Source: Lasioglossum baleicum
Lineage: Eukaryota > Arthropoda > Insecta > Hymenoptera > Halictidae
Assembly: GCF_051020765.1 (NCBI RefSeq)
Contig: NW_027469179.1
Location: 310,001-374,000 of the forward strand
Length of the DNA: 64,000 nucleotides
Direction of reading: 5' to 3'
Each line of letters opens with the position of its first letter. Positions within the stretch are counted from its first letter, which is position 1. A program made the position numbers and the translations under genes. The notes under the pieces are model-generated. The model had not been told where the DNA came from and did no database searches. It saw only the letters and a program-made list of their open reading frames with translations. Below, piece by piece: positions 27,271-36,620 of this stretch.

Positions 27271-28668
27271 CCATGTATGAATTTAACGACCGAGTGCCAA
27301 ACCTTTCGAAAACATTACCAGATTCCTTAAATCGAACGCCTAAGACAGTAAATTCACCTATCGTGTGATTCGGCGAGTCAAGCCAGGTATAGCGGGAGTA
27401 GATCCGCTTTATACGCCCTATTTTATGGTTTAGCTATTAAATTACGCATTCAGTCCATTGCAGAACGTTAGGTATTAGTATGAAGTAAAACATTTCGCCG
27501 AATGCCTTACTTTCCACGAGCGTATCTCGCTGTATCGAGAGTGTATCATCGTGTTCAAAGATACAAGTGAGTACACAATTTGGTGCGGTGCACCTTAGTC
27601 TCATTTATGAATCGGATAGTCGTGTGAAAAAACCGTTCCAGAACGTTAACAACTTTGAGAATCGCACATCTCAGACAATAGCTTCACCGATCCTGTGATT
27701 CCGAGTATCGCACCAGATATATCAGGAGTAAATCCGCTGTTCATCAGTGGCAATGCACACCCTATTTCGTAGTCTGAATATTAATGTAGGGCTTCAATAC
27801 GTTTGACAACGTTACCAGTTGGTACAACGTCATACTCCATACCATAGACCCTACCATCCGAGGTCTTGACCCGCCGAATCGAGAGAATAACTTCGTGCTC
27901 TGAGACACGAATATCGATACGTTTTTGTGACGAGCACCGTAATTTCATGTATGAATTAGAACATCGAGCGTCAAACCGTTAGAGAACGTTACCAATTTGT
28001 ATACAGTCAAATGATTCACCAAAGGCCTTACCTTCCGAAAACCAAGCTCGCTGTATCCAGAGTACGGCAGGCTGCTCAAAGGAACGAAGTGGCATATATT
28101 TTCGTGATGGACACCTTAATTTCGTATACGAATGAGATAGTCGAGTGTCAAACTGATCGGGAACGTTACCAAATACTTTGAGAGTAAAGCGGCTATATCA
28201 ACAGCGTGACCTATCCAGACAATCAGAGGGTCAAAACAGATATTCCGGGAGCCAATGCGTTGTTCAGTATTGGCAATAAACACTTCAATTCACGGTTTGA
28301 ATATCAAAGCCGATGAAGAGCATTACCTATATGTGTAGGATTAAGCTTCGTACAGAATGCCTTTCCCTCCAAAAAACTGACCCAATGTATCGAGGGAATA
28401 ACATACCTTTCAGAGACAGATATTAGTCTCCGTTTCAGTGACGGGCACCTTAACTTTATGTATGAATTAGAGGATCGAGTCTCAAGCCATACAGTACCGT
28501 TACTACCTCCTATCTGGTTCGAACGGCTACGTCAAGAGTTTCACTTATTCTGCAACTCCGAGAGTCGATCCAGGTAGTACGGGAGTAAATACGCTGAACA
28601 GTATTGGCAATGGACGCCATGAATCACGGCTTCAATATGAAAATAGAGTGTCGCAACGTTTGAGAACG

Positions 28669-28750
<82 letters not shown>

Positions 28751-29570
28751 GTATAGAGTCCTCCATTTTGCTGATTACGTTACCTTCATAGAACATATCT
28801 CGCTGTAGCGTGTGTCATGCTTCCTGCCCACGGAAACAAATTGTAAGGCATGTTAGCGGACGAACTGCTTATTTTCATGTATGATAGGCATAATATGGAG
28901 TCCAGCCGTTCGAAAAATTCCCAACTCCTTTGCGAGTCGAACGGCTAATTCAAAAGCTACACCTAGCCTGTTATTCCGATAGTCAAATCAGGTTTTCCGG
29001 GATTCCATCCGCTGTACAGTATTCACAATAGACATCCTCATTCACGCTATTAATATTAAAGTAGAAGGTCAATCCGTCGGAGCACATTACCAATTCGTAT
29101 AGTGTCACTCTGTTTACCGAATATATTACCACCATCCTAGAGCCTATCCCACTGTAGCGACTGTCATGCTTAGTGTACACGGAAACAACTTAGTAGACAT
29201 TATAGCAGAGACACACCTTGTTTCGATAAGTGCATTAGAAGATCGAGCGTGAAACCCTTCCAGAACGTTACCACCTTCCTTGAGGGATGAACGGCTAAGT
29301 CAATAGCTGCGCATATCCTGTGATTCCGGGCGTCATACCAGGTATATTAGGAGTACACCCACTCAGCCGTATTGGCAATGGACACATTATTTCACAGTTT
29401 GAATGTTAAAGTAGAGCGTAAAACCGTTTGATAATGCCATTAATTGGAACATCGTCATACTCTTTACCGAAGATCTTAGTATCCGAGATCCTAACCAGCC
29501 GAGTCGAGAGTATAACTTCATGTTCAGAGACTCAAATAACTATACATTTTAGTGAGGGGAACTTTAGTTT
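27271..29570 (+). repeat. Satellite A array, plus polarity (A+)
   Basis: Plus polarity starts at CATGTATGAATTTAACG immediately after the minus-strand motif of the previous block. About 6-7 units are present. One carries the (AC)n microsatellite at 28671-28747, and two near 28790 and 29150 belong to the variant subfamily (TAGCG-TGTCATGCTT). The block ends near 29570 inside GGAACTTTAGTTTC, where minus-polarity TCTCGAACGATTAG begins. No gene is seen in this stretch. Confidence 0.92.
28671..28747 (+). repeat. (AC)n microsatellite inside an A monomer
   Basis: A perfect AC dinucleotide run of 77 bp (about 38 repeats) interrupts an A+ monomer. It follows GAGAACGTT and is followed by ATATGTATAGAGTC, so it has replaced the short CCAATTGG segment of the unit. 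The cysteine/valine open frame read across it is an artefact of the dinucleotide run. Confidence 0.98.
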
Positions 29571-31151
29571 CTCGAACGATTAGATCGTCTATCGTCTTAT
29601 TCATAATGAAATTAAGGTGCCTCTCACCAAGAAGTCTACTAATTTGATCCTCCGATCACGAAGTTATTATCTAGATACGGCAATCAAACTTCTCCGCTGG
29701 TAAGGCTATCGGTAAAATGTGAATTGCGGTGTCAATTGCCAATATCTTTCAGGGTATGTACTCCGGGATTTTCTGGTTTGACTCAACAAATCACTAGGTA
29801 GGTGAAGCTTTTGACTCCGCCTTTCGATTCGCAAAGAGGCTGGTAACGTTCTCGAATGGCTTGTTCCTCGATATTTTAATTCATATATGACGATTAGGTG
29901 TCCGTCACTAAAATGTGTACTAATTTGCTTCTCTGAATATGAAGTTGCACTCGATACAGTGGGATATTTTCACAGACGGTATGGTATTCAGTAAAAAGAT
30001 TGTCTTTATACCAATTTGTAACATTCTCAACCGGTCTTCCGCTCTACGTTAATATTCAAACCGTGATCTAAGGTGTCTATTGCCAAAACTGTCCTGCGGA
30101 TTTACTCCTGGAATGCCAGAATTGACTCTCGGAATCACAGGATAGGTGAAGCTATTGCCTCTCCAATAAGTTAGTAGCGTTCTCACACTGTTTGGCACTC
30201 GATCTTCTAATTCGTACATCAAGTTAATGTGCCCGTCACTAAAACGTATGCATATTTGTATCTCTGACCACGAATTCATACTCTCGATACAGCCAGACCA
30301 TTTCTCGGATTGTAAGGCCTCCGGTAAAATGTTTGACTCTATACCAATACGGAACGTACTACAACTTCAGCGGACTTACTACTGGAATAACTGGTTTGAC
30401 TCTCGGAATCGCAGTTTGCATGATGCTACTAACTTAGCCGTTCGAATCCCATAGAATGTACTAACGGTCTTAAGCGGTTTGACCATCGTCCGTCTAATTC
30501 ATACAAGAAATTAATGTGCTCGTCACTAAAACGAATGCTAATTCATCCCATTGAACAAGATGGTATGCCCTTGATGCAGCGGGTTAGTTTTTCGGATGGT
30601 AAGATCCTCGGTAAATGGTTTGACATTACAGGAATTGGAAACTATCTCAAACGCATTGAAGCTCTCCTTTAATATTCAAGCCGTGAATTAAGGGGTCTAT
30701 TGCCAATACAGTTCAGCGGATTCACTGCTGGAATACCTGGTTTGACATTCGAAATAACAGGATAGGAGTAGCTACTGACAGAGCAGTTCGTTTCTCACAG
30801 AAGGTGACAACGTTCATGCGCGGTCTGACGCTCCGTCTTCTAGATGACACGTGAAGTTAATGACCCCGTCACAGAAATGGATACTAACTTCCTTCGCCGA
30901 GGAGGAAGTTATATTCTCGATGAAGCGGGAGATAATCCCGGAATGTAGCGCTCTCGGTAGTATGGTTGACTCTATACAAATAGGTAACGTTCTCCAACGG
31001 TCTGACGGTCTGCATGATTATTCAAACTGTGTATGAAGGTGTCTATTGCCATTGCGGATTAACGGATTTACTCCTGCAACACTTGGTTTGTCACTCCAAA
31101 TCACAGGATAAGTGATGCTACTGACTTATCCGTCCGACTCTCAAAGAGTGT

Positions 31152-31174
31152 GGTAACGTTCTCAAACGGTTTGA
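31152..31174 (-). repeat. Half-monomer slip in A array (half 2 to half 2)
   Basis: GGTAACGTTCTCAAACGG and TTTGATGCTC follow a complete half-2 segment, and another half 2 begins. The two TTCAAACYG blocks lie at 31021 and 31190, 169 bp apart, which directly displays the half-monomer length. Confidence 0.8.
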
Positions 31175-32823
31175 TGCTCTATTCTAATATTCAAACCGTT
31201 AATGAAGTTGTTTATTACCAATACTGTTTAGCGGATTTTCTCCCGGAGTACCTGGTTTGGCTCTCGGAATCGCAGGATGCGTGAAGCTATTGACTCAAAT
31301 GTTCGCCTCTCACACAAGGTGGCAACGTTCTCGAACGGTTTGATACTCGATCATCTAATATATACTTGAAATTATGGCCCCGTCACTAAAACGTATACTA
31401 ATTTGCTTCTGTGAACACGAAGTTATACTCAGGATACAGCGGGTTACCTTCTCGATGGTTAGGCCTCCTGTGAAAAGTTTGGCTCTATAGCAATAAGTAA
31501 CGTTCTACATCGGTTTGTATTTATAGATTAATATTCATTCCGAGAATTTAGGTATCTGTTGCCAATACTGTTTGGCGCATGTACACTTGAATTACCTGGG
31601 TGGACACCAGGAATCGCAAGATAGGTGATGCTGTTTACTTAGCCGTTCGTCTCTCACTGAAGGTGGTATAGTTCTCGAAATGTTTGACCCTCGATCTTGT
31701 AATTCATGTATGAAGTTAAGGTGCCAGGCACTGAAATGAATACGAATTTCTTTCTCTGAACACGAAGTTATACTCTTGATACAGCAGGTTAGTTTTTTGA
31801 CAATATAACAAGTGGTATCGCTTTCAAACGGTTTGACGCCCTACTTTAACCATCAAACCGTGAATTTATGTCTCTATTGCATATAGTTTTCAGCGAAGTT
31901 ACTCCAGGAATACCTGGCTTGGCTCTAGGCATCACTGTACGGATGAAGCTATTGACATAGCCGTTCGATTCACAAAGAAGGTTGAAAGGTTCTCGAAAGG
32001 TTTGACCCTCGATTTTCTAAGACATTCGTGAAATTATGATGACCGTCACTAGAATGTATAATAATTTGATCCTCCACCCAGGAAGTCATACTCTCGATTC
32101 TGCAGGTTAGTTTTGCGGCAGGTAAGGCGTTCGGTAAACAGTTAGACTCGATACTAATTGGTAACCTTCTCCACTGATTTTATGCTCTACTGTAATATTC
32201 AAACCGTGAACGAAGGTGTCTATTGCCAATACCGTGCATCGCATTTAGTTCCGGACTATCTGGTGTGACCTTCGGATTCACCGGATATGTGAAGCTAATA
32301 ACTAAGCCGTACGAAACGCAGAGAAGGTGCTAACGTTCTCGAGCGGTTTGAACCTCGATCCTCAGTCACACATGAAGTTGAGGTGGCAGTCATGAAATGG
32401 AGACTAACTTCCTCCTCTGATTCCGAATATATGCTCTCGATAAAGTGAGATAGTCTTCCCTGCGGGGGGAGGTCCTCCGCAAGAAGTTAGACTTTATAAC
32501 AATTGGTAACATTCAGCAACGGTTTGACGGTCTGCGATAATTCTCAAACCGAGAAATTATATGCCTATTTCCAATACTGTTCAGCGCATTTACTCCAGAT
32601 ATACTTGGTATGTTTCTCGGAAACGCAGGATCGGTGATGCCACTGACTTAACTGTTCGACTCACGTAGAAGGTGGTAACGATCTCGAAGTGTCAGACCAT
32701 CGATCTTCTAATTCGTACAAAAATTTAACGTGCCCCTCTAAAAAATGTCTCCTATTTTGTTCCCATGAAAACTAAGCAAGACACTCCCAACGGTAGATTG
32801 GGCTTCTCGGAAGGTACGGCCTT

Positions 32824-32862
32824 CGGTTTGACCGAGTGGTAACGATCTCGAACGGTTTGACT
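32824..32862 (-). repeat. Half-1 to half-1 join in A array
   Basis: GGTACGGCCTTCGG should lead through TTTATACCAATTGG to half 2. Instead TTTGACCGAGTGGTAACG is followed by CTCGAACGGTTTGACTCC and TAATCCATACATGAAATT, which is half-1 sequence. The upstream unit is of the variant subfamily and the downstream unit of the common type. Confidence 0.65.
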
Positions 32863-33231
32863 CCTGTATATCCTAATCCATACATGAAATTATCGTGGCC
32901 GACATTGGAATGTATACTAATTTGTTTCTCTGAACACGAAGATATAATGTCGATACATGGGGTTAGCATCTCGGAAGGTAAGGCCTTCAAAACAAAGTTT
33001 AGCTATATAGAAAAAGGTAACGTCCTACAGTGGTATGGCTCTGTACTTCAATATATATACCGTGAAATATCCGGACAAATGCCAATACTGCACAGTGGAT
33101 TTGCTCCAGGAATACCTGGCTTGACTGGCGGAATCGCACGATGGGTCAAACTACTGTCTTAGCCGTTCGATTTTAAGGAATGTAGTAACGTTTTCGAAAG
33201 GTTTGACACTCGATCGTGTAATTGATACATG

Positions 33232-34260
33232 GCGTCAAACCGTCGCTCAACATTATTAAGTCAAATAAAGTAATTCTTTTTAACCAATACATTACCTTCC
33301 GAGAACCTACCCCGCTGCAGCGAGTGTCTATCTTATTTTTCTCGGAAACAAATGAGAAGATATTTCAGCAGACAGAAACCTCAGTTTCACGGATGTATAG
33401 CAAAATTGAGTGCCAAGCTTCGAGACCCTTAGCACCTAGTTCTAAAGTCGTACTGCTAAGTCAATAGCTTCACCGCCCCTATTATTCCGAGGATCTGACC
33501 GGGAATTCCGAGAGTCTATCCGCAGAATAGTACTGGCAATATACACCTTAATTCACAGTAAATATAGTTCAGAACATAATCAAATCGTTGTAGAACTTTA
33601 CCTACTGGTATAGAGTCAACCTTTTTACAGAAGGCCTTACCTTCCGTGACGCTAAACCGCTGTATCGAGAGTATAACTTCGTGTTCAGGGAAGCAAGTTA
33701 GGATACGTTTAATGACGGGAACCTTATTCTAATTTTTGAGATTGAGGACAGATGGATAATCCGTTCGAGATCTTTACCACCTTCTTTGAGAGTCAAACGG
33801 CTAAGTCAATAGCTTTACGTATACTTTGATTCCGAGGGTGAATCCAGGTATTCTGCGTGTAGATTCGCAGTACAGTATTGGTAATAGTACCTTAATTAAC
33901 GGTATAAATAGTGATATAGCGAACCGAACCATCATAGAACGTTACCTACTGGTATATGTTCAATCACTTTACCGGAAACCATATCCTCCGTGAACCTAAC
34001 CCTCTGTAGCGACTGTCTGGAGAATGTTCGCGAAAACAAATGGCGACACATATTAGCGGACGGACACGACATGGTTGTGTGTAAATATCAGCATCGAGAG
34101 TCAAAGCGTCCGATAACGTGACCACCATCCATGAGGTTGGTGCGACTATGTCAATACTCTCACCTATCCTGTGATGCCGAGAGTCGAACCAGGTATTCCG
34201 GGAGTAAATCCTTTGAACTGTATTGGTGATAGCCGTCTTAATTCACGGATTCAATCTTAA
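33232..34260 (+). repeat. Satellite A array, plus polarity (A+), ending at a transposon
   Basis: About three A+ units, two of them of the variant subfamily (CAGCGAGTGTCTATCTTA near 33316, TAGCGACTGTCTGGAGAA near 34007). The last unit stops inside the anchor: CACGGATTCAATCTTAA corresponds to the consensus CACGGTTTGAATATTAA, and a transposon end follows. The remainder of that A monomer is not found on the other side of the element. No gene is seen in this stretch. Confidence 0.92.
34257..34260. other. TTAA target site of the piggyBac-like element
   Basis: TTAA at the exact point where A-satellite homology ends. piggyBac-superfamily transposases insert at TTAA and duplicate it. The consensus A monomer has a TTAA at this position (GAATATTAAAGTAG), so the satellite itself supplies the target. 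The matching right-hand TTAA is absent. Confidence 0.7.
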
Positions 34261-34293
34261 CACGTTGACGCATTCGCGGATATTCGGTGTCTG

Positions 34294-34350
34294 TTCCGTG
34301 CGGCGGCGCATAAACTAGTGATGCGCTGCATGGGGCGGAGCGGCACGGAA
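34294..34350. repeat. Subterminal palindrome of the piggyBac-like element
   Basis: Nested inverted repeats sit 34-90 bp from the left end. The outer arms are TTCCGTGC (34294-34301) and GCACGGAA (34343-34350). The inner arms are GCGCAT (34306-34311) and ATGCGC (34321-34326), with a 9-base loop. Subterminal inverted repeats are common transposase-binding sites in piggyBac elements; assigning that role here is inference. Confidence 0.6.
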
Positions 34351-34405
34351 TTATACTGTTCAATGCTTACGCCCTAATGCCCACTATCACGTTAGGAGGA
34401 AACTA

Positions 34406-34463
34406 ACTTCCACTTTGACTCTTCGACGTTTCGAAGACTTCTTGTTACCGTTTTAGTGGAAGT
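34406..34463. repeat. Stem-loop in transposon leader
   Basis: Outer arms ACTTCCACT (34406-34414) and AGTGGAAGT (34455-34463) enclose a small perfect hairpin TCTTCGA / TCGAAGA (34420-34426, 34431-34437) with a 4-base loop. The function is unknown. Confidence 0.55.
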
Positions 34464-34755
34464 TTTTTACTTTCTCCACGATTTTCCATGATGCGTTCTG
34501 AAAACCCGTGGAGATGGCCAAACAGGGGAAATCTTCGCGTATTGGAGTTTTGGGACCACGGGCGTTCGCTTGATCTTCGCATTGTACATCTTGAGGGAGG
34601 ATAAGTCCTCTCACTTTCCGTTTATGTGGCCACTCGATATTTATGACCCCGCGCTTGGGAATGTCCTCGGGTGTAGAGCACGTGGCCCTCCTCCTGGCCC
34701 ATTGCCAGCCAAGTTCTCCCTGCCAGAGCCCAAGTTCGTTCAAATAGGGGTTTAG

Positions 34756-34781
34756 CTTCTCGTGTTTCGGACCACGAGAAG
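34756..34781. repeat. Perfect 9-bp hairpin in transposon leader
   Basis: CTTCTCGTG (34756-34764) and CACGAGAAG (34773-34781) flank the loop TTTCGGAC. The hairpin is itself flanked by TTTAG on both sides. It could be a structural site or the scar of a nested insertion; the function is unknown. Confidence 0.55.
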
Positions 34782-35251
34782 TTTAGAACCGAAGGAATCT
34801 GACCCTTTCAAACGCAACAATTCTTTAGAAATACTGCGACCTATTATCGCACACGACGAAAATCGTTCTAGGACGTAGCGTAAGTTTTATGCGTAGATTA
34901 TGTTGAGTGCGAGCGGCAATTTCGTCGAATCCCCGACTACCGATATCCAGGCGCCCAGGCAACTTGTAACATGCAAAGGGTCTCTGGGGCTCCGCACTGG
35001 AGTTTTGTCTCTAGGATCGCCAAAGAAAGATATATTGCCGGGCTTAGTGGCCGTGCACCATTGTGCCATTTTCCAGAAATATTCCCTTTCCCTTAGCCGA
35101 TCGCGGGCCTAGGGGTGAGCTGCTAGAGGTATGCGAACTTTGACCAGCCTCTGGGCATTCGGCGGCCCAATTAGACGTTTAGGACCGCCCACACGTAATG
35201 ATGGAAATCAGTGATTTCTGAGGGAACGAATACTACCCAGCTGGCACTTCT

Positions 35252-35290
35252 TATATAATGAGTGACCTAGTAAGTGGGGGTGATCATTGA
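35252..35290 (+). promoter_or_regulatory. Candidate TATA box and initiator for the transposase
   Basis: TATATAA at 35252-35258 is followed about 34 bp later by GATCATTG (35282-35289), which resembles an arthropod TCA-type initiator with A at 35286. This would give a leader of about 260 nt before the ATG at 35546. It is based on motif and spacing only. Confidence 0.35.
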
Positions 35291-35457
35291 GAGTTCAGAC
35301 AGCGACACGTGGTTTACGGAGAGTTTAGAGTTGACGGCAAGTGAAGAAGACATTAGTTGGTATACGATGTGAGCATTGTGGGTTGTGCGAAGTTTTTATG
35401 AGGCGCGTGGTCAGTACAGTTCTGAAAGGTTCCCGAGTACACATTTCTTGCAGTACG

Positions 35458-35463
35458 TATAAA
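35458..35463 (+). promoter_or_regulatory. Alternative TATA-like site upstream of the transposase
   Basis: TATAAA lies 83 bp before the ATG at 35546, with no convincing initiator 25-35 bp downstream. It is an alternative to the site at 35252 and weaker in context. Confidence 0.2.
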
Positions 35464-35545
35464 GGTAGTATGAAGTTTCCTTCCTTCTAGAAAGGCGGTT
35501 ATCATTCTTCATTTTTCATTTTTGCCCACCTAAATATTAGATAAA

Positions 35546-36620
35546 ATGGATGTGGAATTCAGTAATTCGTGTGCTGAATCTGTATCTGGAATCATGCGAA
35601 ATGGACGACGAAATAGAACAATTTCATCATCATCATCGTACACGGCACGCGATAGGAGTACAACGGATGAAGAAGTTTCGGAGTCTGGTGTAGGGGATCA
35701 AGGTGATGATGCGGAACGGCGGAAAATAGCTGTAAAATTTGCATCAGAGGAAGAGTATTCAGAAGAAGAAGAGCTACTGATCAAGGAGACGGACTGCGAC
35801 GATCCAGTTGCATTATATAAATTATTCTTCACGGACGAAATATTGGAGATCATCGTAGAAGAGACGAATAGGTGTGCTGCTCAGTGCATAGCGAACGCAG
35901 CATATGGCAGGAGACAACATCAACAAGCATGGAACCCCATTACGAAAAGTGATTTGAATACCTTTATTGGTATCGTGCTTGATATGCGTGTAGTGCAGGT
36001 TCCCGAAATTCGACTATATTGGTCCAAAAAGGCGATGTATGCGAATGCGCGTATAATGAAAGCAATGAAACGCGATCGATTCTTAGCTATATTGGAGTAC
36101 TTGCACTTTTCTGGTAATGCTACGGCTAGAACCGAGGATCGGTTACACAAAATCCGAAATGTGCTGCATAAAATTCTTCGTGCATTCCAAGATGCAGTAA
36201 AGCCCGGTAAAAATATAGTAAGTGACGAAATTATGGTTCCGTGGACAGGGCGCCACAATTTTCGTCAATATGTACCAGGTAAGCGGCACAAATACGGAAT
36301 AAAACTGTACAAATTCTGCCTTCCGGACGGATGTGCATATTTATGAATTGAAACGTGAATTCTAAAAGCACATTCTCATGATGTAGTCATGCCATTGATT
36401 CGAGATCTATTATTCGAGGGCCGGATTTTATTTACCGACAGTTTTTATACATGTATTCCTTTAGTCTAAGATCTTCTCACCAAAGCAACATATATTTGCA
36501 ATGCATTCAAAATGAGTAGAAAGTTTCTACCGCCACAGGCAAAGCAGAATCAGAAACGGGGCAACATTATATCCCTTCGAAAATCGGAGCGACGTGAAAT
36601 TTTTAAAGTGGACATGCACA
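35546..36620 (+). pseudogene. piggyBac-type transposase, decayed and truncated
   Basis: Cut-and-paste DNA transposase remnant of the piggyBac superfamily (DDE transposase, PGBD-like). The first 266 codons are open. Residues 1-85 form a Ser- and Asp/Glu-rich acidic leader. The conserved domain starts at DPVALYKLFFTDEI (86-99) and continues with EETNRCAAQC (105-114), a W129 block, RLYWS (156-160), MKRDRFLAILEYLHF (174-188), DRLHKIRNVL (198-207) and SDEIMVPWTGR (226-236). In that last block D227 matches the first catalytic Asp. A TGA at 36344 ends the frame, a second TGA lies at 36356 and a TAA at 36467, all in the same frame. Homology continues past them: FTDSFYTCIPL near 36431-36462 holds the second catalytic Asp (36437-36439). 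A segment between these parts looks shortened. Codons after about 358, including the third Asp and the Cys-rich C-terminus, are missing because B satellite takes over. The start is the first ATG before the acidic leader (AAAATGG context). It is non-functional as read. Confidence 0.88.

Larger units (their letters stand above)
29571..33231 (-). repeat. Satellite A array, minus polarity (A-)
   Basis: Minus-polarity units from TCTCGAACGATTAGATCG onward, about 10-11 in number. There is a clear half-monomer slip at 31152-31174 and a half-1 to half-1 join at 32824-32862. The right border is near 33231: GTAATTGATACATGG is followed by plus-polarity CGTCAAACCGTCG, which is the internal motif. No gene is seen in this stretch. 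Confidence 0.92.
34351..35545. other. Transposon 5' region without a recognisable gene
   Basis: About 1.2 kb of mixed-composition sequence, unlike either satellite, upstream of the transposase. Open frames of 60-96 codons occur on both strands (for example minus strand 34453-34743), but none shows a motif I recognise. Stem-loops are present at 34406-34463 and 34756-34781. Two TATA-like sites lie in its last 300 bp. It may be the element's own leader and promoter, or may contain an older nested element such as a solo LTR. I cannot decide from the sequence. Confidence 0.5.
34261..36620 (+). mobile_element. piggyBac-like DNA transposon, 3'-truncated
   Basis: Non-satellite DNA between A and B that contains a decayed piggyBac-type transposase. 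The left end is placed at CACGTTGACGCATTCGCGG directly after TTAA. It is followed by a subterminal palindrome (34294-34350), about 1.2 kb without recognisable coding, two TATA-like sites and the transposase remnant from 35546. The right side breaks within the transposase at about 36620, where B sequence (AATGCATGCGGTACAATATC) begins, so the right terminal repeat and the C-terminal coding part are lost. The 1.2-kb leader is longer than usual for the family and could include another nested element that I do not recognise. The superfamily is called from the protein; the exact terminal-repeat sequence has not been checked against any family. Confidence 0.8.

Noticed and set aside
28541..28744. Cysteine/valine repeat protein
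   Set aside because: It is the translation of the (AC)n microsatellite.
34453..34743. 96-codon minus-strand open frame in the transposon leader
   Set aside because: It shows no motif or similarity that I recognise, and it overlaps an opposite-strand open frame of similar quality.
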